NCBI GenBank assembly: GCA_903910005.1
Contig: CAIVXW010000211.1
Span: 1-18,767, forward strand
Source of the DNA: an uncultured Methylococcaceae bacterium
Lineage (GTDB): Bacteria; Pseudomonadota; Gammaproteobacteria; Methylococcales; Methylococcaceae
Direction of reading: 5' to 3'
DNA: 18,767 nt
Part shown: piece by piece, positions 1 through 8,199 of the stretch
Numbering within the stretch: the stretch's first letter is position 1
Layout: every line of letters begins with the position of its first letter
Translations under genes and position numbers: made by a program
The notes under the pieces: model-generated
Databases searched by the model: none
What the model was told of the DNA's origin: nothing
What the model saw: only the letters and a program-made list of their open reading frames with translations

Positions 1-95
1 CCATGATTGAAAAACTGGGCCAACTGCTGCAGAAAGGCCTGATTACCCAGGATGAATTCAGCCGCAAAAAGAGCGAACTGCTACAGCGACTCTGA
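1..95 (+). CDS. 3' end of a SHOCT-domain protein (partial)
   Basis: The reading frame enters from the left edge (first full codon at 3) and stops with TGA at 93-95. The visible 30 residues have the pattern of a SHOCT (short C-terminal) domain: a hydrophobic helix of the form IEKLGQLLQKGLIT, then the turn residues QDEF, then a second charged helix ending KSELLQRL. SHOCT motifs form the C-terminus of many membrane or secreted bacterial proteins and are thought to mediate oligomerisation. Which larger protein this ends cannot be told because the rest lies outside the window. It converges with kdsA; the 54-bp gap between them shows no convincing terminator. An internal ATG at 3-5 exists, but the gene almost certainly starts upstream. 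Confidence 0.7.
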   Translation, partial: MIEKLGQLLQKGLITQDEFSRKKSELLQRL

Positions 96-149
96 AACAA
101 AAACGCCTTCAGGGATGAGGGTTACCCCGGGAACACGAATATTTTTACG

Positions 150-971
150 TTACAGCAGGGCCGTTCCCTTGACAGCCCGATCCAGCGTCACCAAAACCGT
201 CAGCAGGGTTTCGAGTGAATCCAGCGGCCAGGAATTAGGCCCGTCGCTTTTGGCCCGGGCCGGGTCGGGGTGGGTTTCCATGAACAGCCCGGCAATGCCT
301 GCGGCCACCGCCGCCCGGGCCAGGGCCGGGATGAACTCACGCTGACCGCCCGATGCGGTGCCCTGCCCGCCCGGTAATTGCACCGAATGGGTGGCATCGT
401 AAACCACCGGACAGCCGGTTCCGCGCATGACTACCAGCGAACGCATGTCCGAGACCAGGTTGTTATAGCCAAACGAAACCCCGCGCTCACACACCATAAT
501 TTGCGAATTACCGGTGGCCCGGGCTTTTTCCACCACGTGCTGCATGTCCCAGGGAGCCAGAAACTGGCCCTTCTTGATATTGACCGGTTTGCCCTGCCGG
601 GCAACCGCCTGAATGAAATTGGTCTGGCGACAGAGAAAGGCCGGTGTTTGTAGCACATCCACCACGCCGGCGACTTCACCCAGTGGCGTGTCCTCATGCA
701 CGTCCGTCAAAACCGGAACGCCCAGGGTCGTTCGAACCTTCTCCAGAATCCTGAGACCTTCCTCGACACCGGGGCCACGGAAACTGTCATGAGAGGAACG
801 ATTCGCCTTGTCGAAAGAGGACTTGTAGATAAAGGGGATGCCCAGACGGGTCGTGATCTCGCGGAGGGTACCCGCCGTATCCAGGGCCAGTTGCTCACTC
901 TCGATGACACAGGGACCGGCGATAAGAAACAGGGGCTGATCCAGCCCGGCAGAAAAATGGCACAGATTCAT
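150..971 (-). CDS. kdsA: 3-deoxy-8-phosphooctulonate synthase (KDO-8-P synthase), metal-dependent type
   Basis: This cytoplasmic enzyme condenses phosphoenolpyruvate with arabinose-5-phosphate to KDO-8-phosphate, the precursor of the inner-core sugar of lipopolysaccharide. The 273-residue product has the usual length. Family motifs are IAGPCVIES (17-25), SFDKANRSS (52-60), FRGPG (64-68), ASGGQRE (206-212) and HPDP (234-237). The residue after GP is Cys21, where the E. coli enzyme has Asn26. With His195, Glu232 and Asp243 it recreates the Cys/His/Glu/Asp metal site known from the Aquifex-type enzyme, so I infer a metal-dependent (class II) enzyme. The ATG (969-971) overlaps the pyrG stop as ATGA, implying translational coupling in a pyrG-kdsA operon. 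The eno gene that often follows in gammaproteobacteria is not here; a convergent SHOCT gene is. Confidence 0.96.
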   Translation of the reverse strand: MNLCHFSAGLDQPLFLIAGPCVIESEQLALDTAGTLREITTRLGIPFIYKSSFDKANRSSHDSFRGPGVEEGLRILEKVRTTLGVPVLTDVHEDTPLGEVAGVVDVLQTPAFLCRQTNFIQAVARQGKPVNIKKGQFLAPWDMQHVVEKARATGNSQIMVCERGVSFGYNNLVSDMRSLVVMRGTGCPVVYDATHSVQLPGGQGTASGGQREFIPALARAAVAAGIAGLFMETHPDPARAKSDGPNSWPLDSLETLLTVLVTLDRAVKGTALL

Positions 972-2608
972 GCGGGTTGCTCCGGATGGTTGTGGTATTC
1001 ACGGGCGGCAGCGATGAAACCGGTGAACAGGGGATGCCCTTGCCGGGGCGTAGAGGTAAATTCAGGATGGAACTGACAGGCGAGGAACCAGGGATGATCC
1101 GGTATCTCGATCACTTCCACCAGACGTCCGTCCAGCGACTTGCCAGCGATGCGTAGACCGGCTGATTCGAGCGACTGGGCATAACGGTTGTTGAATTCGT
1201 AGCGATGACGATGCCGTTCGGTGATGACATCCTTGCCGTACAGACGGCGACACAGGCTGTCTGCCAGCAACTGGCACTTCTGTCCGCCCAGGCGCATCGA
1301 GCCACCCAGTTCCGACCCGGCATCCCGGTATTCGACCTGGCCGGACGCATCCTGCCATTCAGTAATGAGGGCTATCACCGGATGCGGCGTGGTACGCAGG
1401 AACTCGGTGCTGTGGGCTCCTTCCAGCCGGGCTACGTTACGGGCAAACTCAATCACCGCCACCTGCATGCCCAGACAGATGCCCAGGTAGGGAATACGCT
1501 GTTGACGGGCGTGGCGAACCGCCGCAATTTTGCCTTCGATGCCCCGCTCACCGAAGCCCCCCGGCACCAGAATGGCGTCAACCCCCTGCAGAGCGGTCAG
1601 CCCCTTGTCTTCCACTTCTTCCGAATCCACATAGCGTATTTCGACCTGGGTACGGGTAGGAATGCCGGCGTGCATCAGGGCTTCGGTCAATGATTTATAG
1701 GCATCGGTATGATTGACGTACTTGCCTACCATGGCGATGATCACTTTGTCGCGGGTTGATTTAAGCCCCTCCACTACCGCCGTCCATTCCGACAGATTGG
1801 CCGGACCGGCTTCCAGTTTGAGTTTGCTGACCACGATGTCATCCAGACCCTGCTGATGCAGCATCAGGGGAATGCGGTAGATTGAATCGGCATCAACGGC
1901 TGAAATAACCGCGTTTTCGCCCACATTGGTGAACAGGGCAATTTTCTTGCGCTCGGACTGGGGAATCATGCGGTCCGAACGGCAAATCAGGATGTCCGGC
2001 TGGATGCCGATGGTACGCAACTCCTTGACCGAATGCTGGGTTGGCTTGGTTTTAAGTTCACCGGCGGTGGGGATGTAGGGTACCAGGGTCAGGTGGATAA
2101 ACAGGGTTTTGGTCTCCCCCAGCTCGACCCGCATCTGGCGAATGGCTTCCAGAAATGGCTGTGATTCGATGTCACCCACGGTGCCACCAATTTCAATCAA
2201 CCCCACATCGCAGTCCTCCGCACTCAGGCGGATTACCCGCTTGATTTCGTCGGTGATGTGCGGAATTACCTGGACGGTCGCTCCCAGGTATTCTCCCCGC
2301 CGCTCCTTGCGGATCACGTTTTCGTAAATTTGCCCGGTCGTCCAGTTATTGACCTTGCCCATGGTGGTACGGACGAAGCGTTCGTAATGGCCCAGGTCCA
2401 GATCAGTTTCGGCACCGTCTTCGGTGACAAAGACTTCGCCGTGCTGAAACGGGCTCATGGTGCCGGGATCGACGTTGATGTAGGGATCCAGTTTGGTCAG
2501 GGTCACTTTAAGACCCCGCGCTTCCAGAATGGCCGCCAGGGATGAGGCGGCAATGCCCTTGCCCAGGGAGGACACGACACCGCCGGTAATGAAAATGTAC
2601 TTGGTCAT
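968..2608 (-). CDS. pyrG: CTP synthase
   Basis: This enzyme converts UTP to CTP using ATP and glutamine, the last step of pyrimidine nucleotide synthesis. The 546-residue product matches the E. coli length (545). The N-terminal synthetase domain starts MTKYIFITGGVVSSLGKGI, containing the P-loop, and carries KLDPYINVDPGTMSPFQHGEVFV (residues 39-61). The C-terminal class I glutamine amidotransferase domain has PGGFGERG (349-356), the nucleophile Cys378 in GICLGMQ, and His514/Glu516 in FHPEF, completing the triad. The frame stays open 29 codons upstream to 2695, but the family-conserved start is MTKY at 2608, and the upstream stretch contains the promoter. It is the first gene of an operon with kdsA (4-bp overlap). 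Confidence 0.98.
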   Translation of the reverse strand: MTKYIFITGGVVSSLGKGIAASSLAAILEARGLKVTLTKLDPYINVDPGTMSPFQHGEVFVTEDGAETDLDLGHYERFVRTTMGKVNNWTTGQIYENVIRKERRGEYLGATVQVIPHITDEIKRVIRLSAEDCDVGLIEIGGTVGDIESQPFLEAIRQMRVELGETKTLFIHLTLVPYIPTAGELKTKPTQHSVKELRTIGIQPDILICRSDRMIPQSERKKIALFTNVGENAVISAVDADSIYRIPLMLHQQGLDDIVVSKLKLEAGPANLSEWTAVVEGLKSTRDKVIIAMVGKYVNHTDAYKSLTEALMHAGIPTRTQVEIRYVDSEEVEDKGLTALQGVDAILVPGGFGERGIEGKIAAVRHARQQRIPYLGICLGMQVAVIEFARNVARLEGAHSTEFLRTTPHPVIALITEWQDASGQVEYRDAGSELGGSMRLGGQKCQLLADSLCRRLYGKDVITERHRHRYEFNNRYAQSLESAGLRIAGKSLDGRLVEVIEIPDHPWFLACQFHPEFTSTPRQGHPLFTGFIAAAREYHNHPEQPA

Positions 2609-2648
2609 GCGAAAAAAGCCGAAGAAGGGTGCCTTGCAATAAAACCGC

Positions 2649-2677
2649 ATTCTACTAGACCGAATGTGAAGAGTCAT
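2649..2677 (-). promoter_or_regulatory. Putative sigma-70 promoter of pyrG-kdsA
   Basis: Read on the minus strand there is an ATGACT (-35, 2672-2677; 4 of 6 consensus), a 17-bp spacer, and TAGAAT (-10, 2649-2654; 5 of 6). Transcription would begin near 2642, giving a leader of about 35 nt before the pyrG ATG at 2608. It lies back to back with the promoter of the divergent lipoprotein gene. Confidence 0.55.
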
Positions 2678-2702
2678 GACCCGGTTTACGCTCAAATCGG
2701 CA

Positions 2703-2708
2703 TATAAT
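2703..2708 (+). promoter_or_regulatory. Putative -10 box (TATAAT) for the lipoprotein gene
   Basis: A perfect TATAAT lies 68 bp ahead of the lipoprotein ATG. No good -35 is present at 16-18 bp spacing, so the promoter may be weak or activator-dependent. Its upstream side abuts the -35 of the divergent pyrG promoter. Confidence 0.45.
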
Positions 2709-2776
2709 CCGCTGCTGCACGCAAAGGGTCATTGCCCTGTTTTTTCACAACGCTACACGTCTTGAGGAGTCGCACC

Positions 2777-3109
2777 ATGATTACAACCCGAGCAAAAGCC
2801 CTGTTGAGCGGGGTTACACTGTCTGTCACCCTGGCCGGTTGCACCTGGGTGGACGTCAAGCCCCAGGGCGAGAAGGTCAGGGTTCTGGCCCCACAGGAGG
2901 TCACCCATTGCAGGCTGATGGGGCGGGTCACCTCCAAAACGGCGGCTTCCGTCCTGGTATTTGTCAGGGGGCGGGAAAAGGTTCAGGAAGAGGTCTACCG
3001 GCTGGCCCGCAACAATGCCGGCGACATGGGCGGTGACAGCGTCGTACCCACAGGTCCCCTGATCGAAGGGGAGCAAACTTTTAACGTCTATCGCTGCATC
3101 AATCCCTGA
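2777..3109 (+). CDS. DUF4156-type outer-membrane lipoprotein
   Basis: This 110-residue protein starts at the ATG at 2777, chosen because GAGGAG (2764-2769) lies 7 nt upstream and because it gives a clean lipoprotein signal: MITTRAKALLSG, hydrophobic core, lipobox TLAGC with Cys22. Residue +2 is Thr, not Asp, so outer-membrane sorting is expected. The mature part resembles the DUF4156 family of small envelope lipoproteins: a VRVL strand, CRLMG (45-49), an Arg/Lys-rich middle, NAGDMGGDSVVPTG, and an ending VYRCINP. Cys45 and Cys107 could form a disulfide in the periplasm. The function of the family is not established. The next gene (UPF0182) follows after 49 bp on the same strand, so they may be co-transcribed. 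The longer frame from 2732 would bury the signal peptide and is rejected. Confidence 0.85.
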   Translation: MITTRAKALLSGVTLSVTLAGCTWVDVKPQGEKVRVLAPQEVTHCRLMGRVTSKTAASVLVFVRGREKVQEEVYRLARNNAGDMGGDSVVPTGPLIEGEQTFNVYRCINP

Positions 3110-3158
3110 TCGCCGGGTTGATGCGGGCGCAGGCACTCACACTGTCGAGGATCAAATT

Positions 3159-5834
3159 ATGCAAAACTGGCAACGTTTCCTGGCACTCACCGGGTTTGGC
3201 ATTTCCCTAATGGCATTGGCCGTGGTTCTGTCGGGGGTCGCCCTGACTGACCTGGTGGTCGATTACTGGTGGCACGAGGAGCTGGGTTATGGCGGTTTTT
3301 TCTGGTGGAAAACCCTGTACCGTTATCTTCTGTCGGGGACGGTCACCGGGTTGTTTTTCCTGATTTTTTTCCTCAACTTTCGGGCGGCCTCCCGTTATCT
3401 GGGGGTTGATGAAGACGCCATCGTTGCCGGTGAGGAGGCGGGCACTACAGAGAATCCCTACCGGGGCTGGATTCGCTGGTTTCAGCAGGGTTCCAGCCGA
3501 TTCTATATCCCCCTGTCACTGGTTCTGGCGATACTCATTGCCTGGCCGTTTCATCAACAGTGGGACGCCGCCCTGTTGTTCATGTTCGCGCCTGATTCCG
3601 GAGTAACCGACCCGGTCTTCAATCAGGACGTCAGTTTTTACCTGTTTGCCTATCCGGTATTTGAACTGATTCAATTCGAGCTGCTGGCTGCTTTTACGAT
3701 TCTGACCCTCGCCATTACCGCACTGTACTGGCTGGAACACCGTCACCCCCAGGTCAGCAACAAGGCCTGGCCCCGTGGAGCCAAACTGCACACCTACGGG
3801 TTGATTCTGGTATCGACCCTGCTGGTTTGCTGGGGTTTTATACTGTATCGGGTCAAACTGCTGTACACCGATGCCCACGAACCACAATTCTTTGGCCCGG
3901 GCTTTATTGAACTGGGCTACCAACTGCCGCTCATCTGGCTGTCGGCCCTGAGTCTCCTGGCTGCGGTGGTGGCAACCTTGCGGTTCATTCATACCCGTGA
4001 GGGTTCCAGAGCGGTGGGTTTTCTGATTTCGCTGTTCCTGGTGACCCTGGGGTTGCGTTACCTCAATGCCGTACCGTATCTGCTGGATCGCTTCGTGGTA
4101 AAACCCAATCCGGTACAGGCTGAACGACGCGGCATGAAAAACAACATTGATGCCACCCTGACGGCCTACGGACTCAACGATGTCAAAACCATTGACATGA
4201 CCCCCAACCCGACCGGTAGCGACATCTTCCACCCGCAGGTGGCAGAACACCTTTATAACGTACCGGTCTGGGATCCGGAATTTCTGGATGAGGTTTATCA
4301 GCAGTTACAGGGCATTCGTCCCTATTATCGTTTTCCCAATGTCGATATTGCCCGCTATACCATCAAGGGCCATCTGGAACAGGTTAACCTGTCGGCCCGT
4401 GAGGTCAATATCAAGAGCCTGCCGGAAGCCGCCAAAAACTGGGAAAACACCCACCTTCGTTATACCCACGGCTACGGCGTGGTGATGACCCCCACCGCCC
4501 AGGATGGCGAAACCCCGATGAAATGGTATCTGCGTGACCTGAACCTGGATTCCGGCATTCAGATTGGCACAGAAAAACCGGATATCTATTTTGGTGAGGA
4601 AAACCTGCCCTACGCCGTCGTTCCCAATAAACTCAACATTGTCGGCATTTCCAGTTTCGATGAGGAATCCAGCTTCAACTATACCGGCAAGGGCGGTATC
4701 CGGCTTGACAGCCTGTTCCGCCGGTTGCTGTTATCCCTGCATCTCAGGGAAGAGCGACTGTTTCTCTCCACCAACATATCCACCGACAGCCGGGTCATGC
4801 TGCGCCGCAACATAGTGGAGCGGGTCAGGCAACTAACCCCCTTTCTGCACCTGGATCATGATCCCTATCTGGTGGTTACCCCCAAGCGTCTTTACTGGAT
4901 GATGGACGCCTATACCCTCTCCGACGGCTACCCGGCGGCCCGCAAAACCACCCTGCGCTTCAATGGCGAAAACCAGTCCACCCGATTCAACTACATTCGC
5001 AATTCAGTCAAAATCGTGGTGGACGCCTTTGACGGCTCGGTCGATTACTATGTAGTCAATCCGGATGATCCGGTCATACGCGGTTACGCCAAGGCCTTCC
5101 CGGGGTTTTTCAGGGACATCAACGTCATGCCGCCGGCCCTGCGTGAGCAGATTCGTTATCCGCGTGACCTGTTCTCCGCCCAGATGGCCATTTATGCCCG
5201 CTATCATCAGGCCGATCCGGCCCTGTTCTATGAACAGGCCGAAACCTGGGATTTTCCCAAAATCAATGACCAGCCCATGCAACCCTTCTATCTCACCACC
5301 TACCTGCTGGAAGGCATACAGGAACCGGAGAGTTTCGTCATGGTCAGCCCCATGACACCCACCGGGCGGGCCAACCTGAGCGGCCTGGCGGTGGCTGGTA
5401 CGCCGAGAATTGTACAGGGCAACTACAAAACTGAAATCGTCATGTACCGTTTCAGTCGGGATACCCAGGTCGAAGGCCCGGCCCAGGTCAGTGCCCTGAT
5501 TGACCAGGATCCGGTGATTGCCCAACAGTTTGCCCTGTGGGATCAAAAAGGCTCGCATGTACTGCGGGGCCGCATCATCGTCCTGCCCATCGGCCACTCC
5601 GTGTTGTACCTGCAACCGGTTTATATTTCTTCCACCGGCAATACCCGTATCCCGGAGTTACAACGCATCATCCTGGCCATGAACAACGTGGTGGTCATGG
5701 ATGCCTCACTGGAACAGGGCATCAGGCGACTGCAACAACTGCTGACCCGGACGGGCGACACCCGCTCAATACCGGCGGCGACGTCGGCCAGTCAAGGTCG
5801 GGACAAACTGCCTGAAATGGGGAAAACACCCTGA
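3159..5834 (+). CDS. UPF0182 family large membrane protein
   Basis: This 891-residue protein is of the UPF0182 (COG1615) family, whose function is unknown. The first ~315 residues hold about seven hydrophobic segments (near 7-30, 58-75, 115-131, 165-192, 212-235, 255-277 and 285-312), with the family-like stretch DYWWHEELGYGGFFWW (35-50) after the first. The remaining ~570 residues are a large soluble domain with typical UPF0182 stretches such as NNIDATLTAYGL, TYLLEGIQEPESFVMVSPMTPTGR (the core of which is the best signature), LIDQDPVIAQQ and LPIGHSVLYLQPVY. GAGGA (3147-3151) lies 7 nt before the ATG. The stop overlaps the thiO start as TGATG, so thiO is probably translated by re-initiation. 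The C-terminal tail (about 870-891) is variable and probably disordered. Confidence 0.92.
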   Translation: MQNWQRFLALTGFGISLMALAVVLSGVALTDLVVDYWWHEELGYGGFFWWKTLYRYLLSGTVTGLFFLIFFLNFRAASRYLGVDEDAIVAGEEAGTTENPYRGWIRWFQQGSSRFYIPLSLVLAILIAWPFHQQWDAALLFMFAPDSGVTDPVFNQDVSFYLFAYPVFELIQFELLAAFTILTLAITALYWLEHRHPQVSNKAWPRGAKLHTYGLILVSTLLVCWGFILYRVKLLYTDAHEPQFFGPGFIELGYQLPLIWLSALSLLAAVVATLRFIHTREGSRAVGFLISLFLVTLGLRYLNAVPYLLDRFVVKPNPVQAERRGMKNNIDATLTAYGLNDVKTIDMTPNPTGSDIFHPQVAEHLYNVPVWDPEFLDEVYQQLQGIRPYYRFPNVDIARYTIKGHLEQVNLSAREVNIKSLPEAAKNWENTHLRYTHGYGVVMTPTAQDGETPMKWYLRDLNLDSGIQIGTEKPDIYFGEENLPYAVVPNKLNIVGISSFDEESSFNYTGKGGIRLDSLFRRLLLSLHLREERLFLSTNISTDSRVMLRRNIVERVRQLTPFLHLDHDPYLVVTPKRLYWMMDAYTLSDGYPAARKTTLRFNGENQSTRFNYIRNSVKIVVDAFDGSVDYYVVNPDDPVIRGYAKAFPGFFRDINVMPPALREQIRYPRDLFSAQMAIYARYHQADPALFYEQAETWDFPKINDQPMQPFYLTTYLLEGIQEPESFVMVSPMTPTGRANLSGLAVAGTPRIVQGNYKTEIVMYRFSRDTQVEGPAQVSALIDQDPVIAQQFALWDQKGSHVLRGRIIVLPIGHSVLYLQPVYISSTGNTRIPELQRIILAMNNVVVMDASLEQGIRRLQQLLTRTGDTRSIPAATSASQGRDKLPEMGKTP

Positions 5835-7006
5835 TGACACGACCCTCATCCGACATACTGATCATCGGTGGTGGCATCATCGGCCTGATGAGTGCCCGGG
5901 AACTGCTCAAAAACGGTGCCAGGGTACGCATTCTGGAACGGCAGGGTACCGGGCGGGAATCCTCCTGGGCGGGCGGCGGCATCCTGTCGCCGCTCTATCC
6001 CTGGCGGGCACCGGAACCCATCAACCGTTTGTTTGCCTGGAGCCACCGCGAATATCCTGACTGGATGGCGCAACTAAAGGCAGAGACCGGGCTTGATCCC
6101 GAATGGCAACGCAGTGGAATGTGGGTAGCCGATGGAGATGCCGAACGGCAGGCGGCCGGGAACTGGATGGATACCTTCGGATTTACCGGCCAGTGGCTGA
6201 AAGCCGCTGAAGCCCGCCCGCTGGAACCGGCAGTCCGCTGGCAGGATTGCAACCCGCTGTACCTGCCGGACATCGCCCAGGTCAGAAATCCGCGTCTGCT
6301 CGCTGCCGTGCGTCAGGACGTATTGCGACAGGGCGGGATTATCCATGAACACACGCCGGTGACACGGTTGATTGACGACGGGCAACGGATTGGCGGGGTG
6401 GAAGCCAGCGGCGCAATCTACAACGCCGATACCTACGTACTGGCTGCCGGTGCCTGGTCGGCACAACTGGCCGCCACTGATGGCGGGGAGCCTTCGCTGT
6501 TGCCGATTGAGCCGGTCAAGGGACAGATGCTGATTTTTACCGCACGCCCCGGCACCCTGAACCGCATGTTACTGTGCGGCGGCCACTACCTGATCCCGCG
6601 TCGGGACGGACGAATCCTGGTGGGCAGCACCCTCGAATACACCGGATTCGACAAATCCACCACCGAAGCAGCCGCAGGACAACTGGTGGCGTTTGCCCGC
6701 CACTGGTTACCGGAGACAACCCTGACCCTGGAAAAACACTGGGCCGGACTCCGGCCCGGCTCCCCCACCGGCGTCCCCTACATCAGCCAGCACCCACACC
6801 GAACCAATCTGTATCTCAACTGCGGCCATTTCCGCAACGGCTTCGTCATGGCCCCCGCCTCGGCCCGGCTACTGGGTGAGTTGATTCAAAACCGCCCGCC
6901 CTTCACGAATGCGGAAGCCTACCGGTACGGTCGTAGCGAGGCTGTACCCTCTATACCCGGCCAGCCGACACCGCACGGGTCAGGAACATGCAGTCACCGT
7001 AACTGA
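5834..7006 (+). CDS. thiO: Glycine oxidase ThiO (FAD-dependent)
   Basis: This FAD-dependent amine oxidase of the DAO family oxidises glycine to iminoglycine (dehydroglycine) for the thiazole half of thiamine. It is 390 residues long, slightly over the usual ~360-370. The dinucleotide-binding site is ILIIGGGIIGLMSA (8-21). It is followed by the ThiO-typical ESSWAGGGILSPLYPW (42-57); a later GHYLIPRRDGRILVGST; a substrate-side AGLRPGSPTGVPYI; and the C-terminal HFRNGF plus APASARLL. The last ~25 residues (SEAVPSIPGQPTPHGSG onward) look non-conserved and cover the 56-bp convergent overlap with queA. No other thiamine gene (thiG, thiS, thiE) is nearby. Its start overlaps the UPF0182 stop. A general D-amino-acid oxidase is the alternative reading, but the N-terminal motif favours ThiO. 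Confidence 0.9.
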   Translation: MTRPSSDILIIGGGIIGLMSARELLKNGARVRILERQGTGRESSWAGGGILSPLYPWRAPEPINRLFAWSHREYPDWMAQLKAETGLDPEWQRSGMWVADGDAERQAAGNWMDTFGFTGQWLKAAEARPLEPAVRWQDCNPLYLPDIAQVRNPRLLAAVRQDVLRQGGIIHEHTPVTRLIDDGQRIGGVEASGAIYNADTYVLAAGAWSAQLAATDGGEPSLLPIEPVKGQMLIFTARPGTLNRMLLCGGHYLIPRRDGRILVGSTLEYTGFDKSTTEAAAGQLVAFARHWLPETTLTLEKHWAGLRPGSPTGVPYISQHPHRTNLYLNCGHFRNGFVMAPASARLLGELIQNRPPFTNAEAYRYGRSEAVPSIPGQPTPHGSGTCSHRN

Positions 7007-7994
7007 AAAAACGGTACTGCTGCCGTACCGCATGCGCGTAGGCCTGCATGACCGGGTCGTAGCCAGCGAAGGCACACACCAGACTCAACAGCGTCGATTC
7101 GGGCAGGTGAAAGTTGGTCAACAGGGCATCCACGCAGTTGAAGCGGAAGCCCGGCAGGATGAACAAACGGGTTTCTCCCTGAAACGGCTCAACTTGTCCG
7201 CTGGTGGCCGCGCTTTCCAGGGTTCTGACTACAGTGGTACCGACCGCTACCACCCGGCCACCCCGCGTCCGGGTATGCCGTATTTTGTCAACGGTCGCCG
7301 CACTGATCTCACAATACTCGGCGTGCATCCTGTGACGACTGAGGTCGTTGTCGCGAATCGGCTGGAAGGTGCCGCTGCCAACATGCAGGGTAACGTAGGC
7401 GCAGTCGATCTGACGTTCCGCCAGAGTAGTGAGCATTGCCTGATCGAAATGCAGGCCGGCGGTCGGGGCAGCAATGGCACCGCACCGGTTGGCAAAGACC
7501 GTTTGATAACGCTCGCGGTCTTCCGCACCATCCGCATGACGGATATAGGGCGGTAACGGAATGTGCCCGATCCGATCCAGCATCTCGCTCAGGGATTCCT
7601 CTCCATCCGATTCGAGCCGGTACAATTCGTCCTGCCGCTCAATCACCCGCAGGGTCGAGCCGTCATCCATGTGCAGTACCGTACCGACCCGGGCGGCCTT
7701 GCTGGCCCTGATGTGTGCCAGAGCTACGCGCCCGGACACAATACGCTCAATCAGGATTTCAACCTTGCCCCCGGTATCCTTCCGTGCGAACAACCGGGCC
7801 GGAATCACCCGGGTATCATTAAGGATCAGCAAATCACCGGGAACCAGCAATGTCGGCAACTCAGTAAACCATCCGTCCCGCAGGGCACCACTGCAACCAT
7901 CCAGACACAGCATCCGGCTGCCGGAACGATTTTTCAAGGGAGCCTGTGCAATCAATGCCTCGGGCAGATGGTAGTGGAAATCACTTTTTTGCAT
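6951..7994 (-). CDS. queA: S-adenosylmethionine:tRNA ribosyltransferase-isomerase QueA
   Basis: QueA transfers and isomerises the ribosyl part of S-adenosylmethionine onto preQ1 in tRNA to give epoxyqueuosine, the penultimate step of queuosine synthesis. The 347-residue length is close to E. coli (356). Signatures: DFHYHLPEALIAQAPL at 5-20, GDLLILNDTRVIPARL (53-68), AAPTAGLHF (175-183), VTLHVGSGTF (201-210), HAEYCEI (224-230), NFHLPESTLLSLV and the near-terminal YRFFSYGD (327-334). The gene stands alone: tgt and other queuosine genes are not in the window. It converges with and overlaps thiO, and its 5' end faces the tRNA-Leu gene across about 110 bp. I saw no clear promoter on the minus strand. 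Confidence 0.97.
   Translation of the reverse strand: MQKSDFHYHLPEALIAQAPLKNRSGSRMLCLDGCSGALRDGWFTELPTLLVPGDLLILNDTRVIPARLFARKDTGGKVEILIERIVSGRVALAHIRASKAARVGTVLHMDDGSTLRVIERQDELYRLESDGEESLSEMLDRIGHIPLPPYIRHADGAEDRERYQTVFANRCGAIAAPTAGLHFDQAMLTTLAERQIDCAYVTLHVGSGTFQPIRDNDLSRHRMHAEYCEISAATVDKIRHTRTRGGRVVAVGTTVVRTLESAATSGQVEPFQGETRLFILPGFRFNCVDALLTNFHLPESTLLSLVCAFAGYDPVMQAYAHAVRQQYRFFSYGDCMFLTRAVSAGRV
7006..7030 (-). other. Terminator-like hairpin inside the 3' end of queA
   Basis: On the minus strand a 6-bp stem (CGGTAC / GTACCG, 7012-7017 with 7025-7030) with a 7-nt loop is followed directly by six Ts (7011-7006), the form of an intrinsic terminator. It lies inside queA, about 55 nt before the stop. 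The T-run comes from the two Phe codons of the conserved YRFFSYGD motif, so it may be coincidence, and translating ribosomes would normally mask it. Confidence 0.25.
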
Positions 7995-8058
7995 GGAATG
8001 GATACTTCAGGGAATCAATACGGGAAAACCGGCCGGATGGCCGGGTTGGAGAAAGCAC

Positions 8059-8087
8059 TGGATTTAGCCTTGGGAGTGGTCTACAAT
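8059..8087 (+). promoter_or_regulatory. Putative promoter of tRNA-Leu
   Basis: TACAAT (-10, 8082-8087) is preceded at 17 bp by a weak -35, TGGATT (8059-8064). The -10 is followed by GCGCCCC, the GC-rich discriminator typical of stable-RNA promoters under stringent control. The tRNA begins 19 nt after the -10 box. Confidence 0.55.
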
Positions 8088-8105
8088 GCGCCCCTTCAAT
8101 TTTAT

Positions 8106-8192
8106 GCCGGAGTGGCGAAACTGGTAGACGCGCCAGACTCAAAATCTGGTTGGGGAAACTCAGTGTCGGTTCGATTCCGACCTCCGGCACCA
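8106..8192 (+). tRNA. tRNA-Leu (anticodon CAA)
   Basis: This 87-nt gene encodes a type II tRNA. The acceptor stem is GCCGGAG paired with CTCCGGC (8182-8188), the discriminator is A, and CCA is encoded at 8190-8192. The anticodon stem is CCAGA/TCTGG around loop CTCAAAA, placing anticodon CAA at 8140-8142, so it reads UUG. A long variable arm follows (from TTGGGGAAACTCAG), as expected for leucine. The T-arm has GGTTCGATTCC. The encoded CCA is usual for gammaproteobacteria. It stands alone, directly next to the restriction-gene relics. Confidence 0.97.
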
Positions 8193-8199
8193 CCTTCAT

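Noticed and set aside
3516..4250. 244-codon minus-strand open frame inside the UPF0182 gene
   Set aside because: Antisense of membrane-segment coding, low complexity, no family resemblance.
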